Below, one piece after another: positions 1 to 8,892 of a DNA stretch of 64,000 bases. Both the position numbers and the translations under genes were made by a program. Position 1 is the stretch's first letter; every line of letters begins with the position of its first letter. This DNA is from Taudactylus pleione (Eukaryota > Chordata > Amphibia > Anura > Myobatrachidae): positions 2,661,501-2,725,500 of the forward strand of contig JAUIMM010000519.1 of the NCBI GenBank assembly GCA_031769625.1. Direction: 5' to 3'. A model generated the notes under the pieces. It saw only the letters and a program-made list of their open reading frames with translations, did not search any database and was not told where the DNA came from.

Positions 1-765
1 CACCCTACCTCCTCCAATCCAGTGACAGACTAGGTCTCTTCTGGCGGGAATGAGTCTCTCCCTCTGCATTAAGAGGAGCTGCCCTGAGAGGACCAAGTCC
101 ACGTGGAGGCTGAGGCCAGGAACAATGAGCACTGATGTTCATAAGGGTGACACTGGTGAGCACTAGGCATTGGGGGCATTACTATTGGGGGCACTACTGC
201 AGGGAGAATTACTATTGGGGGCATTACTATTGGGGGCACTACTACTGGGGGCATTACTACAGGGCCATTACTACTGGGGGCACTACTACTGAGGACACTA
301 CTACTGGGGACATTGTATAGGGCACACTGCATAAGGGGCACCACTCCTGGGGACATTGCATAAGGGGGACCACTACTGTGGGTTCTGCATAAGGGGCACT
401 TCCACTGTGGGCACTACTACTGGGGGCACTGCATAAGGGGCACCATTCCTGGGGGCATTGCATTAGAAGCAGTACCACTGTGGGCACTGCATGAGGGGCA
501 TTACCACTGTGGGCACTGCATAGTGGGCACTAACACTACTGGGCCACTGGATAAGGAGCACCACTACTGGGGGCATTATGTATAAGGGTCACTACTGTGG
601 GGATTGTGTAAAAGGGGCACTAAGGTGTGTCATAACATGAATAATGTTTGTGCTACTATGTGGCGTAATTTGAATTGGGAATACTATTGTGTGACCACTC
701 CCCTTTCTTTTGAGACCACACCCCCTTTTTGGAAGCGCGGCGTAGGTGCACTCTGTCGCTTTATT
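1..765 (+). repeat. Partial K-family element: GGGGGCACTACTA minisatellite plus tail
   Basis: From about 150 to 600 the sequence is a degenerate array of units such as GGGGGCATTACTATT and GGGGGCACTACTACT. It is the same minisatellite seen near 21.5, 38.5-40.3 and 55.2 kb, and as reverse complement at 1.4-2.56 kb. The tail at 660-750 (GTGTGACCACTCCCC, then TGAGACCACACCCCC) matches the reverse complement of 37.80-37.86 kb, so this is the end of a K copy. The left part lies beyond the window. Open frames here (GGTTT/YYWGHY-type peptides) come from the repeat and are not genes. Confidence 0.75.
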
Positions 766-814
766 GAGAGAGCATCGAGGAGGGTGGGGGGGGTGAGTTC
801 CACCACTTCTCTAG

Positions 815-1146
815 GACCACTTTAAGCACTGGACACAGAAGCCCCTGTACTCCATGGACACAGCAAACCCTGGATGGACACAGCAGATCCTGGATGGACA
901 CAGCAGCCCCTCTTGGATGAAGCAAAGCCGTGACAGCCCGAGGCTCAGCAAGCAAATGGCGCCAATCACCGTGGGGAGGGACTTTTATACAATCCAAAAT
1001 CCACAAGAATCCGACAGTGTGATGATGACGTTTTGCCTCCCTCGGAGATCCGAGTCAGGCGGGAAGACCCGAGCCGGACTCGGTTCTTGACTCGGAACTG
1101 GCAGTTCGGGTAGGTCCGGTTATCAGGGAACCGTACCCACTCATCC

Positions 1147-1148
<2 letters not shown>
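815..1148 (-). mobile_element. hAT element 5' terminal fragment
   Basis: Read on the minus strand, this starts TTAGGGATGAGTGGG at 1148. It then has the 'gaggcaaaacgtcatc'-type motif (about 1025-1042), a TATA-like GTATAAAAGT at 981-990, and a short tandem of 'ggacacagca..cctggat' at 850-905. The same order (TIR, paired CGGAACC/GAGTCAGGC blocks, ACGTCAT motif, TATA box) occurs on the plus strand at 28,265 and 61,995. No transposase is present in this copy. It abuts a (TA)n tract at 1149. Confidence 0.65.

Positions 1149-1178
<30 letters not shown>
1149..1178. repeat. (TA)n microsatellite, left half
   Basis: About 15 TA units lie directly between a hAT end and the start of a K element. With 3001-3037 it is probably one microsatellite split by the K insertion. 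Confidence 0.95.
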
Positions 1179-1181
<3 letters not shown>

Positions 1182-1399
1182 GGGCTGGCTGGCAACTTTT
1201 AGCCTGGGGGGCAAATGCATGCAGGCGGCCCTGGCAGAGGAGTAGCGTGTAGCCAGGGTGCCCGAAGAATGTGCATGCTACGGCGCCCCCCCACTCAAGT
1301 GTTCCAGGGAGGAGACGGGTCCATATGGGATTAATGTAAGGTGAAAATAAAGATTAGGGGCAGCCCCCTGTCGTAGTGCCCATATGCAGTGCCCCCATG

Positions 1400-2560
1400 T
1401 GCCACAGGAGAGAACACCCTTATGCAGGCCTCCAGTAGTGCCCCCAGTAGTGATCCCCCCTATGCAGTGCCCCTTGTGCCCCCAGTAGTAAGCCCCTTAT
1501 ATAGTGCCCCCAGTAGTGATCCCCCCTATGCAGTGCCCCTTGTGCCCCCAGTAGTAAGCCCCTTATATAGTTCCCCCAGTAGTGGTCCCCCCTGTGCAGT
1601 GCCCCTTGTGCCCGCAGTAGTAAGCCCCTTATACAGTGCCCCTAATAGTGGTACCCCCTATGCAGTGCCCCTTATATAGTGCCCCCAGTAGCAGTCCACC
1701 CCCCATGCAGTGCCCCAATAGTGGTAACCTTTATGCAATACCCCTTAAATAGTGGCCCCAGTTGTAGTCTCCCCCCTATGCAGTACCCCCAGTATTGCCC
1801 TTTATATAGAGCCCCCCAGCAGTGGTCCCACGATGCAGTGCCCCCAGTAGTAGTCCCCTCCCCCTATGTAGTGCCCCTAGTAGTAGTCCCCTCCCCCTAT
1901 GCAGTGCCCCTAGTAGTAGTCCCCTCCCCCCTATGCAGTGCCCCTAGTAGTAGTCCCCTCCCCTTGTAGTGCCCCTAGTAGTAGTCCCCCCCTTGTAGTG
2001 CCCCCAGTAGTAGTAGCTCCCCCTTGTAGTGCCCCAGTAGCAGTCCCCCCCTTGTAGTGCCCCCAGTCGTAGTCCCCCCTTTGTAGTGACCCCAGTAGTA
2101 GTCCCCACCTTTGCAGTGCCCCCAGTAGTAGTAGTCCCCCCCTTTGTAGTGCCCCCAGTAGTAGTAGCCCCCCCCTTTGTGGTGAACCTAGTAGTAGTAG
2201 TCCCCCCTTTGTAGTGCCCCCAGTAGTAGTCTCCCCCCTTTGTAGTGCCCCCAGTAGTAGTAGTCCCCCCCTTGTAGTGCCCCCAGTAGTAGTCCCCCCC
2301 TTGTAGTGTCCCCAATAGTAGTAGTCCCCAGTAGTAGTAGTCCCCCACCCCCTTTGTAGTGCCCCCAGTAGTAGTAGTAGTTATCCCCTTGTAGTGCCCC
2401 CAGTATTAGTAGTCCCCAGTAGTAGTAGTCCCCCTCCCCTTGTAGTGCCCCCAGTAGTAGTAGTCCCCAGTAGTAATAGTCCCCCATCCCCCTTGTAGTG
2501 CCCCCAGTAGTAGTAGTCCCCCCCTTTGTAGTGCCCCCAGTAGTGCCAGACCCCCCCCCC
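1400..2560. repeat. TAGTGCCCC / CAGTAGTAGT minisatellite of K1
   Basis: Over 1.1 kb of degenerate units such as CAGTGCCCCCAGTAGTAGT and TCCCCCCTTTGTAGTGCCCC. Left units (1430-1700) have longer 'cccttatatagtgcccc' forms; right units (1850-2550) are more uniform, suggesting later local expansion. Both strands give long open frames in every phase, as expected for a C-rich, stop-poor array. Confidence 0.9.
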
Positions 2561-2600
2561 AGTAGACACACGTAATATAAAAAACCAAAACAAAAAAAAC

Positions 2601-2609
2601 ACTTACCTG
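2601..2609 (-). promoter_or_regulatory. Splice-donor-like site at head/minisatellite junction of K1
   Basis: The minus strand reads CAG|GTAAGT, a full match to the vertebrate 5' splice-site consensus. Comparable sites sit at the same junction in K2 (21,482-21,491), K4 (40,311-40,320) and, more weakly, K3 (57,211-57,220), K5 (55,111-55,118) and the K-like element at 36,211. Its use in vivo is inference. Confidence 0.4.
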
Positions 2610-2675
2610 AATCCCCGCTCCCGCCATCACCATCTACTCCTCCGTCTGTCCTTCCCAGGCCGGGCCACTCTGCAT

Positions 2676-2716
2676 TATGGGAGAGACGTCATATGACATC
2701 ATGATGCCGCTCCCAT
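2676..2716. promoter_or_regulatory. CRE-like palindrome of K1 head
   Basis: TATGGGAGAGACGTCAT followed by ATGACATCATGATG..GCTCCCAT: an imperfect dyad with ACGTCA half-sites (CREB/ATF-type) flanked by GGGAGAG/CTCTCCC arms. The same block is near-perfect at 40,356-40,385, 55,006-55,035 and 57,249-57,280. Confidence 0.4.
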
Positions 2717-2766
2717 TGCCCACTGAGGGAGCCGGAAGATGGAGCAGCTCCTGCAGTCAGCGCAGC

Positions 2767-2931
2767 AGCAGCTAATGAGAGTCTGACAAACTCTCATTGG
2801 CTGCTGATCAAACACACAGCTGCCGGAGGCAGCAGCTGTGTGTTTGTCACTTGTGTAGCGCTGACCGAACTCCGTCCGGTCAGCGCTACACACGCGGTGC
2901 AGTCTGTGTCACAGTGACACAGACTGCACCG
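2767..2931. repeat. Four consecutive stem-loops in K1 head
   Basis: Hairpin 1: arms 2767-2782 and 2790-2805 (one mismatch). Hairpin 2: 2809-2823 and 2832-2846 (perfect 15 bp). Hairpin 3: 2853-2867 and 2877-2891 (perfect 15 bp). Hairpin 4: 2895-2911 and 2915-2931 (perfect 17 bp, 3-base loop). They follow one another with gaps of 3-6 bases. Hairpin 3 has a counterpart in K3 near 57,450-57,493, so the structure is kept between copies. Confidence 0.9.
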
Positions 2932-2997
2932 GCCCGCGGCCCGCATGACGCTGCGGCCCAGGGGGCACATGGCACCCTGCCCCCCGGCCCAGCCCGC

Positions 2998-3000
<3 letters not shown>

Positions 3001-3037
<37 letters not shown>
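3001..3037. repeat. (TA)n microsatellite, right half
   Basis: About 18 TA units immediately after the right end of K1; the likely second half of the tract at 1149-1178. Confidence 0.95.
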
Positions 3038-3038
<1 letters not shown>

Positions 3039-3039
<1 letters not shown>

Positions 3040-3725
3040 CCAATTATGGGTTAAAAGCAAAGCTCTTTAAAGCATTAATAACCTCTAGCCAATTAAATGA
3101 AAACGTGGTATGTTAGCCATAACATAGACCACAGGAAAAAGCACTGAACATGAAACAGAAAACTTTACTGGAGGTCTTCACTTAAATTACTAAAATAAAT
3201 AATGATCTACAGTAGCTAGTCAATTTATCCCCTAAATCACATTTTCTTTCTTGTAACCAGAATGTTCTTATTCATGTAATTTCTTAAAGTGCGTTTCGCC
3301 AATTTCTGATCTAATTGCTAAATCAGTTAGCAGTACTGTAGGAGCTACACTTAGCTTGATGTCTGTCATCATCTTCATCAGTGTGCATTGGCACCAGAAC
3401 TATAATGCATAGTTCTGCAATTCCATCAACACACTCTCTCTGAACATTGCCTGATTGAGAACGCCCGTTGCATTGGCAAATGCAGGTGGGGGTTTCCGGT
3501 TGCCCCCCAGCCCACATCGTGACCACAATAGAAATAGTAATATAGAATTTTACTAGTGCTGCATATTCTTCTCTGTAACTAAATAATTAGCACAACCTGT
3601 GGATCTTTTAACATGTATCAGACAGTAATAAATAAACCTGTGCACCAACTAGGAGATCTGGTAAACATGCATTGTTAGGGGTGCACTGCTATAGACCGTC
3701 AATAGAGTTAACAATTAATATAATG
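3039..3725. other. Unassigned AT-rich DNA
   Basis: No gene, long repeat or clear TIR element was seen. Mixed AT-rich sequence with stops in all frames over short distances. Confidence 0.5.
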
Positions 3726-3920
3726 TTAGCATTAGGTTTAGGCTAAAATAGCAGTGTCGACATTGTGACGGTCGACGTTTTTAAAATATCAACATTATGT
3801 CAGTGTCGACATTGTGGCTGTCGAAATGTCATCTGTACACAATCTAAACATGTTGACATCCTGAGTGTCAACATTCAGAGCATGTGGACATCATGGTGCA
3901 TATCAGCATATCATACCACA
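3726..3920. repeat. GTCGACATT-rich interspersed repeat
   Basis: Clustered variants of GTGTCGACATTGTG, GTTGACATCC and GTCAACATTC, with ACCACACCCCTATGATCTGC at the end. Similar blocks lie at about 46,965-47,115 and 50,890-51,075. Probably a degenerate dispersed repeat; class not determined. Confidence 0.5.
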
Positions 3921-4260
3921 CCCCTATGATCTGCCCAATATACAATAGGATGCCTGAACATTTTTATTTTCTTCTACCATTCTTGCAGGTAGTAGGTAAG
4001 AATAAAAGCATCCAGCCCACAATTTGGTGTTACTATACCAAGTTATTATGGAACAATAAAAGCCTTTTTAACAAGTCTTGGAGCCTTGTGAAAGGTCTAT
4101 GGAGCCTTTTTAACAAGTCTTTTTTTAGATAACTACTGTACCTTCATCTTCAGGTGGCATTGGTATTGCCTGGTATTGGTATCTTCAGATCCCATCCTGG
4201 CAGCCTGGGCTGTGCATGGACCACACAGCAAAGACCCTGGGTCAGAACCGTCGCTGCTGC
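3921..4260. other. Unassigned DNA with a small internal duplication
   Basis: A short direct repeat (CTTTTTAACAAGTCT at about 4064 and 4106) is the only structure noticed. No gene supported. Confidence 0.45.
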
Positions 4261-4261
4261 G

Positions 4262-4400
4262 ATAAGCAGGGCTGTAACTACAGTAGGGGTGTGCAAGTGG
4301 GGCTGCTGCACATAGTACAGGGCTCTGGGGGCGGCATCATCGCTGCCCTACGGTCCTTGCTTCTGGCTAGCAGGGTGCCTGGAACAGTACCCTGATGACT
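4262..4400 (+). mobile_element. G-family fragment (hAT-like TIR), copy 1
   Basis: Starts GCAGGGCTGTAACTA..AGGGGTGTGC and ends TAGCAGGGTGCCTGGAACAG. It matches the reverse complement of 5136-5274 and, more weakly, of 34,605-34,812. The TIR-like CAGGGCTGTAACTAGGGGTG resembles hAT ends. The copy stops where MITE A1 begins. Confidence 0.5.
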
Positions 4401-4403
4401 AAT

Positions 4404-4764
4404 GGGGTCATTCAGACCCGCTCGCGAGGGAAGTTCGCTCGCAAGCAGGTCGATGTTTGGGGAATACGCATGCGCACGACGGAGGGAGCTCCGTTGTGCG
4501 CATGCGCGAGACCCGGCGAGCGATGAGAAATACGTCGCTCGGGGTCTCGCACCAAAGGGGGCGTGCTGTCGATGGTGAGTGACAGCAAGCCCGATGGTCG
4601 CGATGGTCTTTGACCATCGCGACCATCATCATGGACGCTCGCTATAGCAGTGGGTGGTAACCCACAGCTATGCGAGCGTCCATGAGGACGCTCCAAAAAC
4701 AGGTAGGAGGGCCCTGATTCAGAGCGAGCGCTCTGGTCAGAGCGTTCAGTTCTGAATCAGGCCC
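4404..4764. mobile_element. MITE family A, copy A1
   Basis: Ends GGGGTCATTCAGACC.. and ..TCTGAATCAGGCCC, with 3-bp flanks AAT and TAT (two of three match). The interior has the family A modules: GCATGCGCACGACGG, the hairpin GCGATGGTC/GACCATCGCGACC at about 4594-4625, and paired GACGCTCGC/GCGAGCGTCC blocks. No coding capacity; presumably mobilised by a transposase elsewhere. Confidence 0.8.
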
Positions 4765-5123
4765 TATGTGCCTTGCTTGCAATTCATGGCCATTGGAAGT
4801 ACGTTCCCGTTGTGATAATATGTGTAAAGTACATGCTTTGCATGAAATATATTCCTTTGTCCTATATTGCTTTTTAAATCTAAAAGTAATTTTACAAGTG
4901 TAATGGTGCATACAGTGTAGTTATAACTGGCACTGTTGTAAAGTACAGCTGTTGTTGATACTGTATCTGATTGACTTTGTGCAACTATATTACACTTGAA
5001 GTTGGATAATAGCATAATAGAAAAAAAAGCAAGAGAATACCATTTTCACCTGCATTTTAACCACCAGGTTTGGTTAGTGCTTCACTGACCGTAGTGTCCT
5101 GAGGATACTCCAATCGGCTGTCT
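4765..5123. other. Unassigned AT-rich DNA
   Basis: No recognisable gene or element. Confidence 0.4.
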
Positions 5124-5274
5124 AGATAGCACTGCAGCAGCAATCCTGGCTGCAGGGTGCCGTTCCAGGCACCCTGCTAGCCAGAAGCAAGGGCCATGGG
5201 GAAGTGACAGTGTCACCCACAGAGCCCTGCGCTCTGTGCCACCGCTCGCACACCCCTAGTTATGGCCCTGCTCC
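5124..5274 (-). mobile_element. G-family fragment, inverted copy 2
   Basis: Read on the minus strand it starts GAGCAGGGCCATAACTAGGG and runs through GCTAGCAGGGTGCCTGGAAC, matching 4262-4400. The two make an inverted pair about 0.75 kb apart with MITE A1 between them. Confidence 0.5.
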
Positions 5275-5310
5275 CAACAATGAAAAAAATAAAATCAGAT
5301 ATATATGTAT

Positions 5311-5756
5311 TGTGGCAGGGTCAGCATAATTCCACATGAAGTGAATGTGGAATGTACAGAAATCTCAGGTTTGGCAGAGCAAAAGCAGTAGAACTGAAGG
5401 CTCCAGTTCAGGTGTTGCCTCAATCAGTTGTCATCTAATTAATTAAACTGCACCTGTAATCAGCTTTAAGAATGTGTTCAGAGCACAGAAAGGGGCTTTT
5501 GACAATGACTAGCATCCAGGGGTGTGTGGGATGTCAGGGCCACTGTTCCTTTGATATGATCAGATGCTGCTTTGCTGATATATTGACATGTTCCTGTGCA
5601 ATTGTGAGCTGATGTGAACCTGTACAGCTGTAACATGTGCTGTTTGAAGAACTGCCTAATAACCTGAACTGCAAGTCTGGTGTCTGAAGCTGTAACCTGC
5701 CTGTTCTGGCAATAAAGAGAGTTGGACTTTCATCCTGTATGTGATTTCTTGTCACA
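5311..5756 (+). mobile_element. Possible solo LTR
   Basis: A 446-bp unit starts TGTGGCAGGG and ends CTTGTCACA (TGTG/CACA ends). It has AATAAA at 5711-5716 followed by GAGTTGGACTTTCATCC, the usual R-U5 pattern of LTRs. Flanks are AT-rich (ATGTAT / ATATAT), so no clear target duplication can be read. No second LTR or internal region is in the window. Alternatively a non-LTR repeat. Confidence 0.4.
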
Positions 5757-5800
5757 ATATATATATATATGTGTGTATATATATTATATATATATATATA
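5757..5800. repeat. TA/TG microsatellite
   Basis: Interrupted (TA)n with TGTGTGTA at its centre, directly after the LTR-like unit. Confidence 0.85.
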
Positions 5801-5861
5801 TGAAAGGTCCGCATTTAAATAATAATGCTGCCAAGGTGCCAGGTCAAATATCAGACATATC

Positions 5862-5972
5862 GTTGTGATCTCCAAAAATAGAGACAGACCAGCACTCCAT
5901 AATATGCAAAAACAATAGCTATTGTTTTTGCATATTATGGAGTGCTGGTCCGTCTCTATTTTTGGAGATTGC

Positions 5973-5975
<3 letters not shown>
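5862..5975. repeat. Near-perfect palindrome, ~55-bp arms
   Basis: The centre lies between 5918 and 5919 (AATAG|CTATT) and the two arms are almost exact inverted copies with essentially no spacer. It is flanked by (TA)n on both sides. This is either the fold-back end of a transposon or a hairpin-closed duplication. Such sequence extrudes cruciforms and is often misassembled. Confidence 0.9.
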
Positions 5976-6003
<28 letters not shown>

Positions 6004-6007
<4 letters not shown>

Positions 6008-6156
6008 GGATGTGCAGGCTCGGTTCTACTCGGTTCCGTTCGTTTTTTTTTACCGAATCTTATTGGCTATCCAAAACTTGTGACAGCTGATACCCAATAA
6101 GATTCGGTAAAAAAAAACGAACGGAACCGAGTAGAACCGAGCCTGCACATCCCTAA
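6004..6156. mobile_element. Fold-back element with TTAGGGATGTGCAGGCTCGG ends
   Basis: Arms of about 62 bp (6004-6066 and 6095-6156) flank a loop of about 28 bases. The arm begins TTAGGGATGTGC, related to the hAT family ends at 28,265 and 43,595, and to the 9901-10,060 element. It is flanked by (TA)n, so the target duplication is unreadable. Probably a deletion derivative of that hAT family. Confidence 0.75.
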
Positions 6157-6210
6157 TATATATATATATCTGGAGTATCCGGTGTTGCCCGAGACTTTAA
6201 GAATGTTTGT

Positions 6211-6735
6211 TTACCCATCATCCTTCAACCAACCTCTCCTTAGGCAGGCCTCAAGAAAAGTGTGAGAAACTTCCCCATCCCCTAAGGTCTTCGAAGGAAG
6301 TAGGACCTGTAATGGTGTAAAGCAAACTTCGGAGGTAGAAGCATTCAAAATTTGTAGGATGTACAGTGTAAACATGGCCAAGAGCTTCTGTTGCTCTGAT
6401 ACCAGGATGGCCATCTACAGCGACTCCCTGTTTTCTGTGCAGAAAAACTTTGGGAGAAGCATTCCATGTGTAATATTTTGGCAGCTCACAGTACAGCAGG
6501 GTCCTTGCAAAGTCATAATTTTGACCCAGTTGGAAGAAAGAAAGAAGTAAATGTTGCGTAATTTGGTATAGTCAGAGAGCTGAGAATGCTGGCAAAGCCT
6601 GCTAAAGCTCTCATCGATCATAAAAATTAAGATCTTGAAAAGACATGACAACACAAAATGCTTGCTCCGAGGCCCTACCCATATGCCGTGAGGCCCCACA
6701 ATGAGCGTCCAGCAAAAATTGTGGTTTTAAATGAA
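6211..6735 (-). pseudogene. Unrecognised broken reading frame
   Basis: One minus-strand frame stays open from about 6735 to 6211 except for a single in-frame TAG at 6415-6417, giving about 105 codons, a stop, then 67 codons. The N-terminal part has hydrophobic stretches (CLFKILIFMIDESF; TKLRNIYFFLSSNW), the second part a leucine-rich helix-like run (LLAMFTLYILQIL). I do not recognise the family. One stop in roughly 170 codons is better than chance in this AT-rich region, but the plus strand has an overlapping 63-codon frame. A degraded processed pseudogene or transposon ORF are both possible. Confidence 0.3.
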
Positions 6736-7155
6736 TTAAAAATTAACAGTAATTAATTTTGATGTAAACATTTTTTAGTTGCTTCCGCCTTTTTTTAATA
6801 TGCTCGTATGTAAAATGTCAAGATCTTCTATTGTAAACTGTGGATTTGTATACAAAGGCAGAAGTACAGAAGGACAAATTTTTGCTTTGATATAGTAGAG
6901 AAGATAGAAAAGAAAAAATAGTAGATAAGCTAAAACCTTTTGTAATTCCGTACCTCACCTGTAGAGGGCGAATTCTATGCAAAAATTGTGTTTTTTCATC
7001 AATTAAAAATGAACAGTAATTAATGTAAAAAAATTTTTAGTTTCCTCCTTCGTGTTTTAATATGCTCGAATGTAAAATTTCACGATCGTGGCTTGTAAAC
7101 TGTGGATTTGTATAGAAAGACAGAAGGACACATTTTTGCTTTTATATTGTAGATG
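6716..7155 (+). repeat. Two-copy direct repeat (~180 bp, offset ~262)
   Basis: 6716-6900 and 6978-7150 share CAAAAATTGTG, ACAGTAATTAAT, TTTAATATGCTCG, TGTAAACTGTGGATTTGTAT and AGAAGGACA in order. Degenerate tandem duplication of non-coding DNA. Confidence 0.75.
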
Positions 7156-7359
7156 ACATGTTTATGGGTGCTATGGGCACTTAAGGTGGCCATGTAAAAA
7201 GAGAATGAAGAATGTGCTCTTATGTAGGTGACACTCTATCAACTGTAGGCGGGATCAACACAAACATAGACTGATAAAAAAATTTTTTTCCTGGCAATGT
7301 AACAGAAAAAAAAGATCATATTGCTTTTACTTACCTGTACCCAAAACTTGAATCCTGGT
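7156..7359. other. Unassigned DNA
   Basis: No feature recognised. Confidence 0.4.
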
Positions 7360-8835
7360 CACACACAATTCAGAGAGCATCAAAGGATGAAATACAAAAC
7401 AGCATCTTGGTGACCACGATACAATACAGGGATCATCCTTTACCTGTTATTACCCAGTCTAGTTTTATTACTGTTTTGTGATCAATTATGATTGCATCTT
7501 AGTAACAATTATACAATACAGAAAGCATCCTAGAAAGTCCATAAAATACAAAGATCATCATAGTGAAAACAATACAGAGAGCACCCCAGCAACTGACATG
7601 TAGTAAGCATTCAAGTGGCCGCCGTATAATATAGAGATCGTCCTACTAACTGCTACACAATAAGGAGCACATCATAATGGTTACCATACAATAAAGATAC
7701 TGGACCTGATTCAGACCCGCTCGCTAGGATGCGTTCGCTCGCAGTTGGCCGATTTTCATATTCTGCGCGAACCAGTGCGAGAGATCGGGAAGCATTCGTT
7801 CGCTGAGCATAGACAGCCCAGCAGAGTGAGTGTCAGGAGCTGGCCATTAACAAAGGGGGAGTGGAGGTGCGAGCGCAGACGTGCCTGAGCGTCTTAACAC
7901 CATTTCAGAGGTGTGCATAATTAAAAGGCAGCGTTATAGTACACGTCACCTGGTTGTATTTCAAACTGAACTGATCGCAGTGCTTGTGGTAGGGTATAGT
8001 CAAACTCAAGCACTGCGTTCGCTTTCGATGGTACTCGATGTACCGATGATTGCATACACTTCCTGGAGATGACATGCGCAAGTGGGCATCTTAAGACAGG
8101 CTGGTGGGCGTCTACATACACATTGTGATCGCACGCCAAGACATAGTGGGCGTGCTAATGCCTTGCCGTGCGATTGCCTGCCTTGCTGGGTGTGTGCCGG
8201 ATTGCATACGCTGGGTGCAAGCGTACGCATCTAGCGAGTGAGTCTCAATCGAGCCCATTGTCTTAGTGACTGTCATGTAATACAGAGAGCATGCTAGTAA
8301 CTGGCATACAATAAAGAGCATCCTAGTGACAGCCATAAAATATATTTAGCATCTTAGTAATACAGAGAACATGCAAGAGACAGACAATGCAAGGAACAAC
8401 TAACCTAATATAACATATGTATAATGCATCCTTGTAACTTTTATACAATATAGAAAGTATCCCATTGTCAACCATTGAAAATTGAAAGCATCCTACTGTC
8501 TAGCAAACAATTCAGAAAGCTTCAAAGGGACGACCATACAATGCAGAGTATCCTAATAAGTGTCATTAAAAGGGAATCCTAGTGGCTGCCACACAATACA
8601 CAGGGTATCCTAGTGACAACCATACAATAGAGAAAGCATCCAAGAGATGACCATACAATATAGAGTATAGAGAGCATCCTAATGATTGTCATACAACACA
8701 GAGAGCATTGCCATGCCAGTCATAATATTCACAGAGCTTCCCAGTGACTATCATACAGTACAGTGAACATCCTACAGACCACAACACAATATAGAGAGCA
8801 CTGGAGTGACACTAGACAATACAGAGAGCATCAAG
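7360..8835 (+). repeat. Degenerate ~33-bp minisatellite
   Basis: Loose repeats of CATACAATACAGAGAGCATCC with 'TAGTGAC' spacers, for example at 7422, 7515, 8277, 8585, 8627 and 8811. Split by MITE 7702-8256 and, at its right, by the insertion at 8852-10,301 (the motif resumes at 10,308). Old and diverged, no reading frame. Confidence 0.7.
7702..8256. mobile_element. MITE family B, copy B1
   Basis: Ends GGACCTGATTCAGACCCG.. and ..CTCAATCGAGCCC, flanks ACT/ATT (two of three). Interior matches the other B copies in order: GTGCATAATTAA, the CGTCACCTGGTTG block, GTACTCGATGTACCGAT and GGAGATGAC. Inserted in the ~33-bp minisatellite. The oldest-looking B copy of the window. Confidence 0.75.
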
Positions 8836-8857
8836 CAAACTGCCATACAATCACACC

Positions 8858-8892
8858 TCCTTGAAGAAGGCACCTGTGCCGAAACGCATTGG
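8858..8892 (+). ncRNA. Hammerhead-like / Penelope UTR motif
   Basis: TTGAAGAA, stem GGCAC(CT)GTGCC, then GAAACGC: the spacing of a hammerhead core (CUGANGA, stem II, GAAAC) but with a mismatched first block. Hammerhead motifs are known in Penelope-like elements. Activity is doubtful. Confidence 0.3.

Larger units (their letters stand above)
1179..3000 (-). mobile_element. K-family composite hAT-like element (K1)
   Basis: Begins CAGGGGCTGGCTGG and ends CCAGCCCGCCAC, an imperfect terminal inverted repeat, and is bordered on both sides by (TA)n. An 8-bp TATATATA duplication would fit hAT but cannot be proven in a TA tract. Read from the right on the minus strand it has a GC-rich head with four consecutive stem-loops (2767-2931), a CRE-like palindrome (2676-2716), a perfect splice-donor-like CAGGTAAGT (2601-2609), then a long minisatellite (about 1400-2560) and a short tail. 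No protein-coding capacity. Class assignment rests on TIR form and on K3, which has an 8-bp duplication. Confidence 0.65.

Noticed and set aside
1389..2602. Long Pro/Ser/Val-rich or Tyr/Gly-rich frames
   Set aside because: They come from the C/T-rich minisatellite, are open in several phases on both strands and lack any domain.
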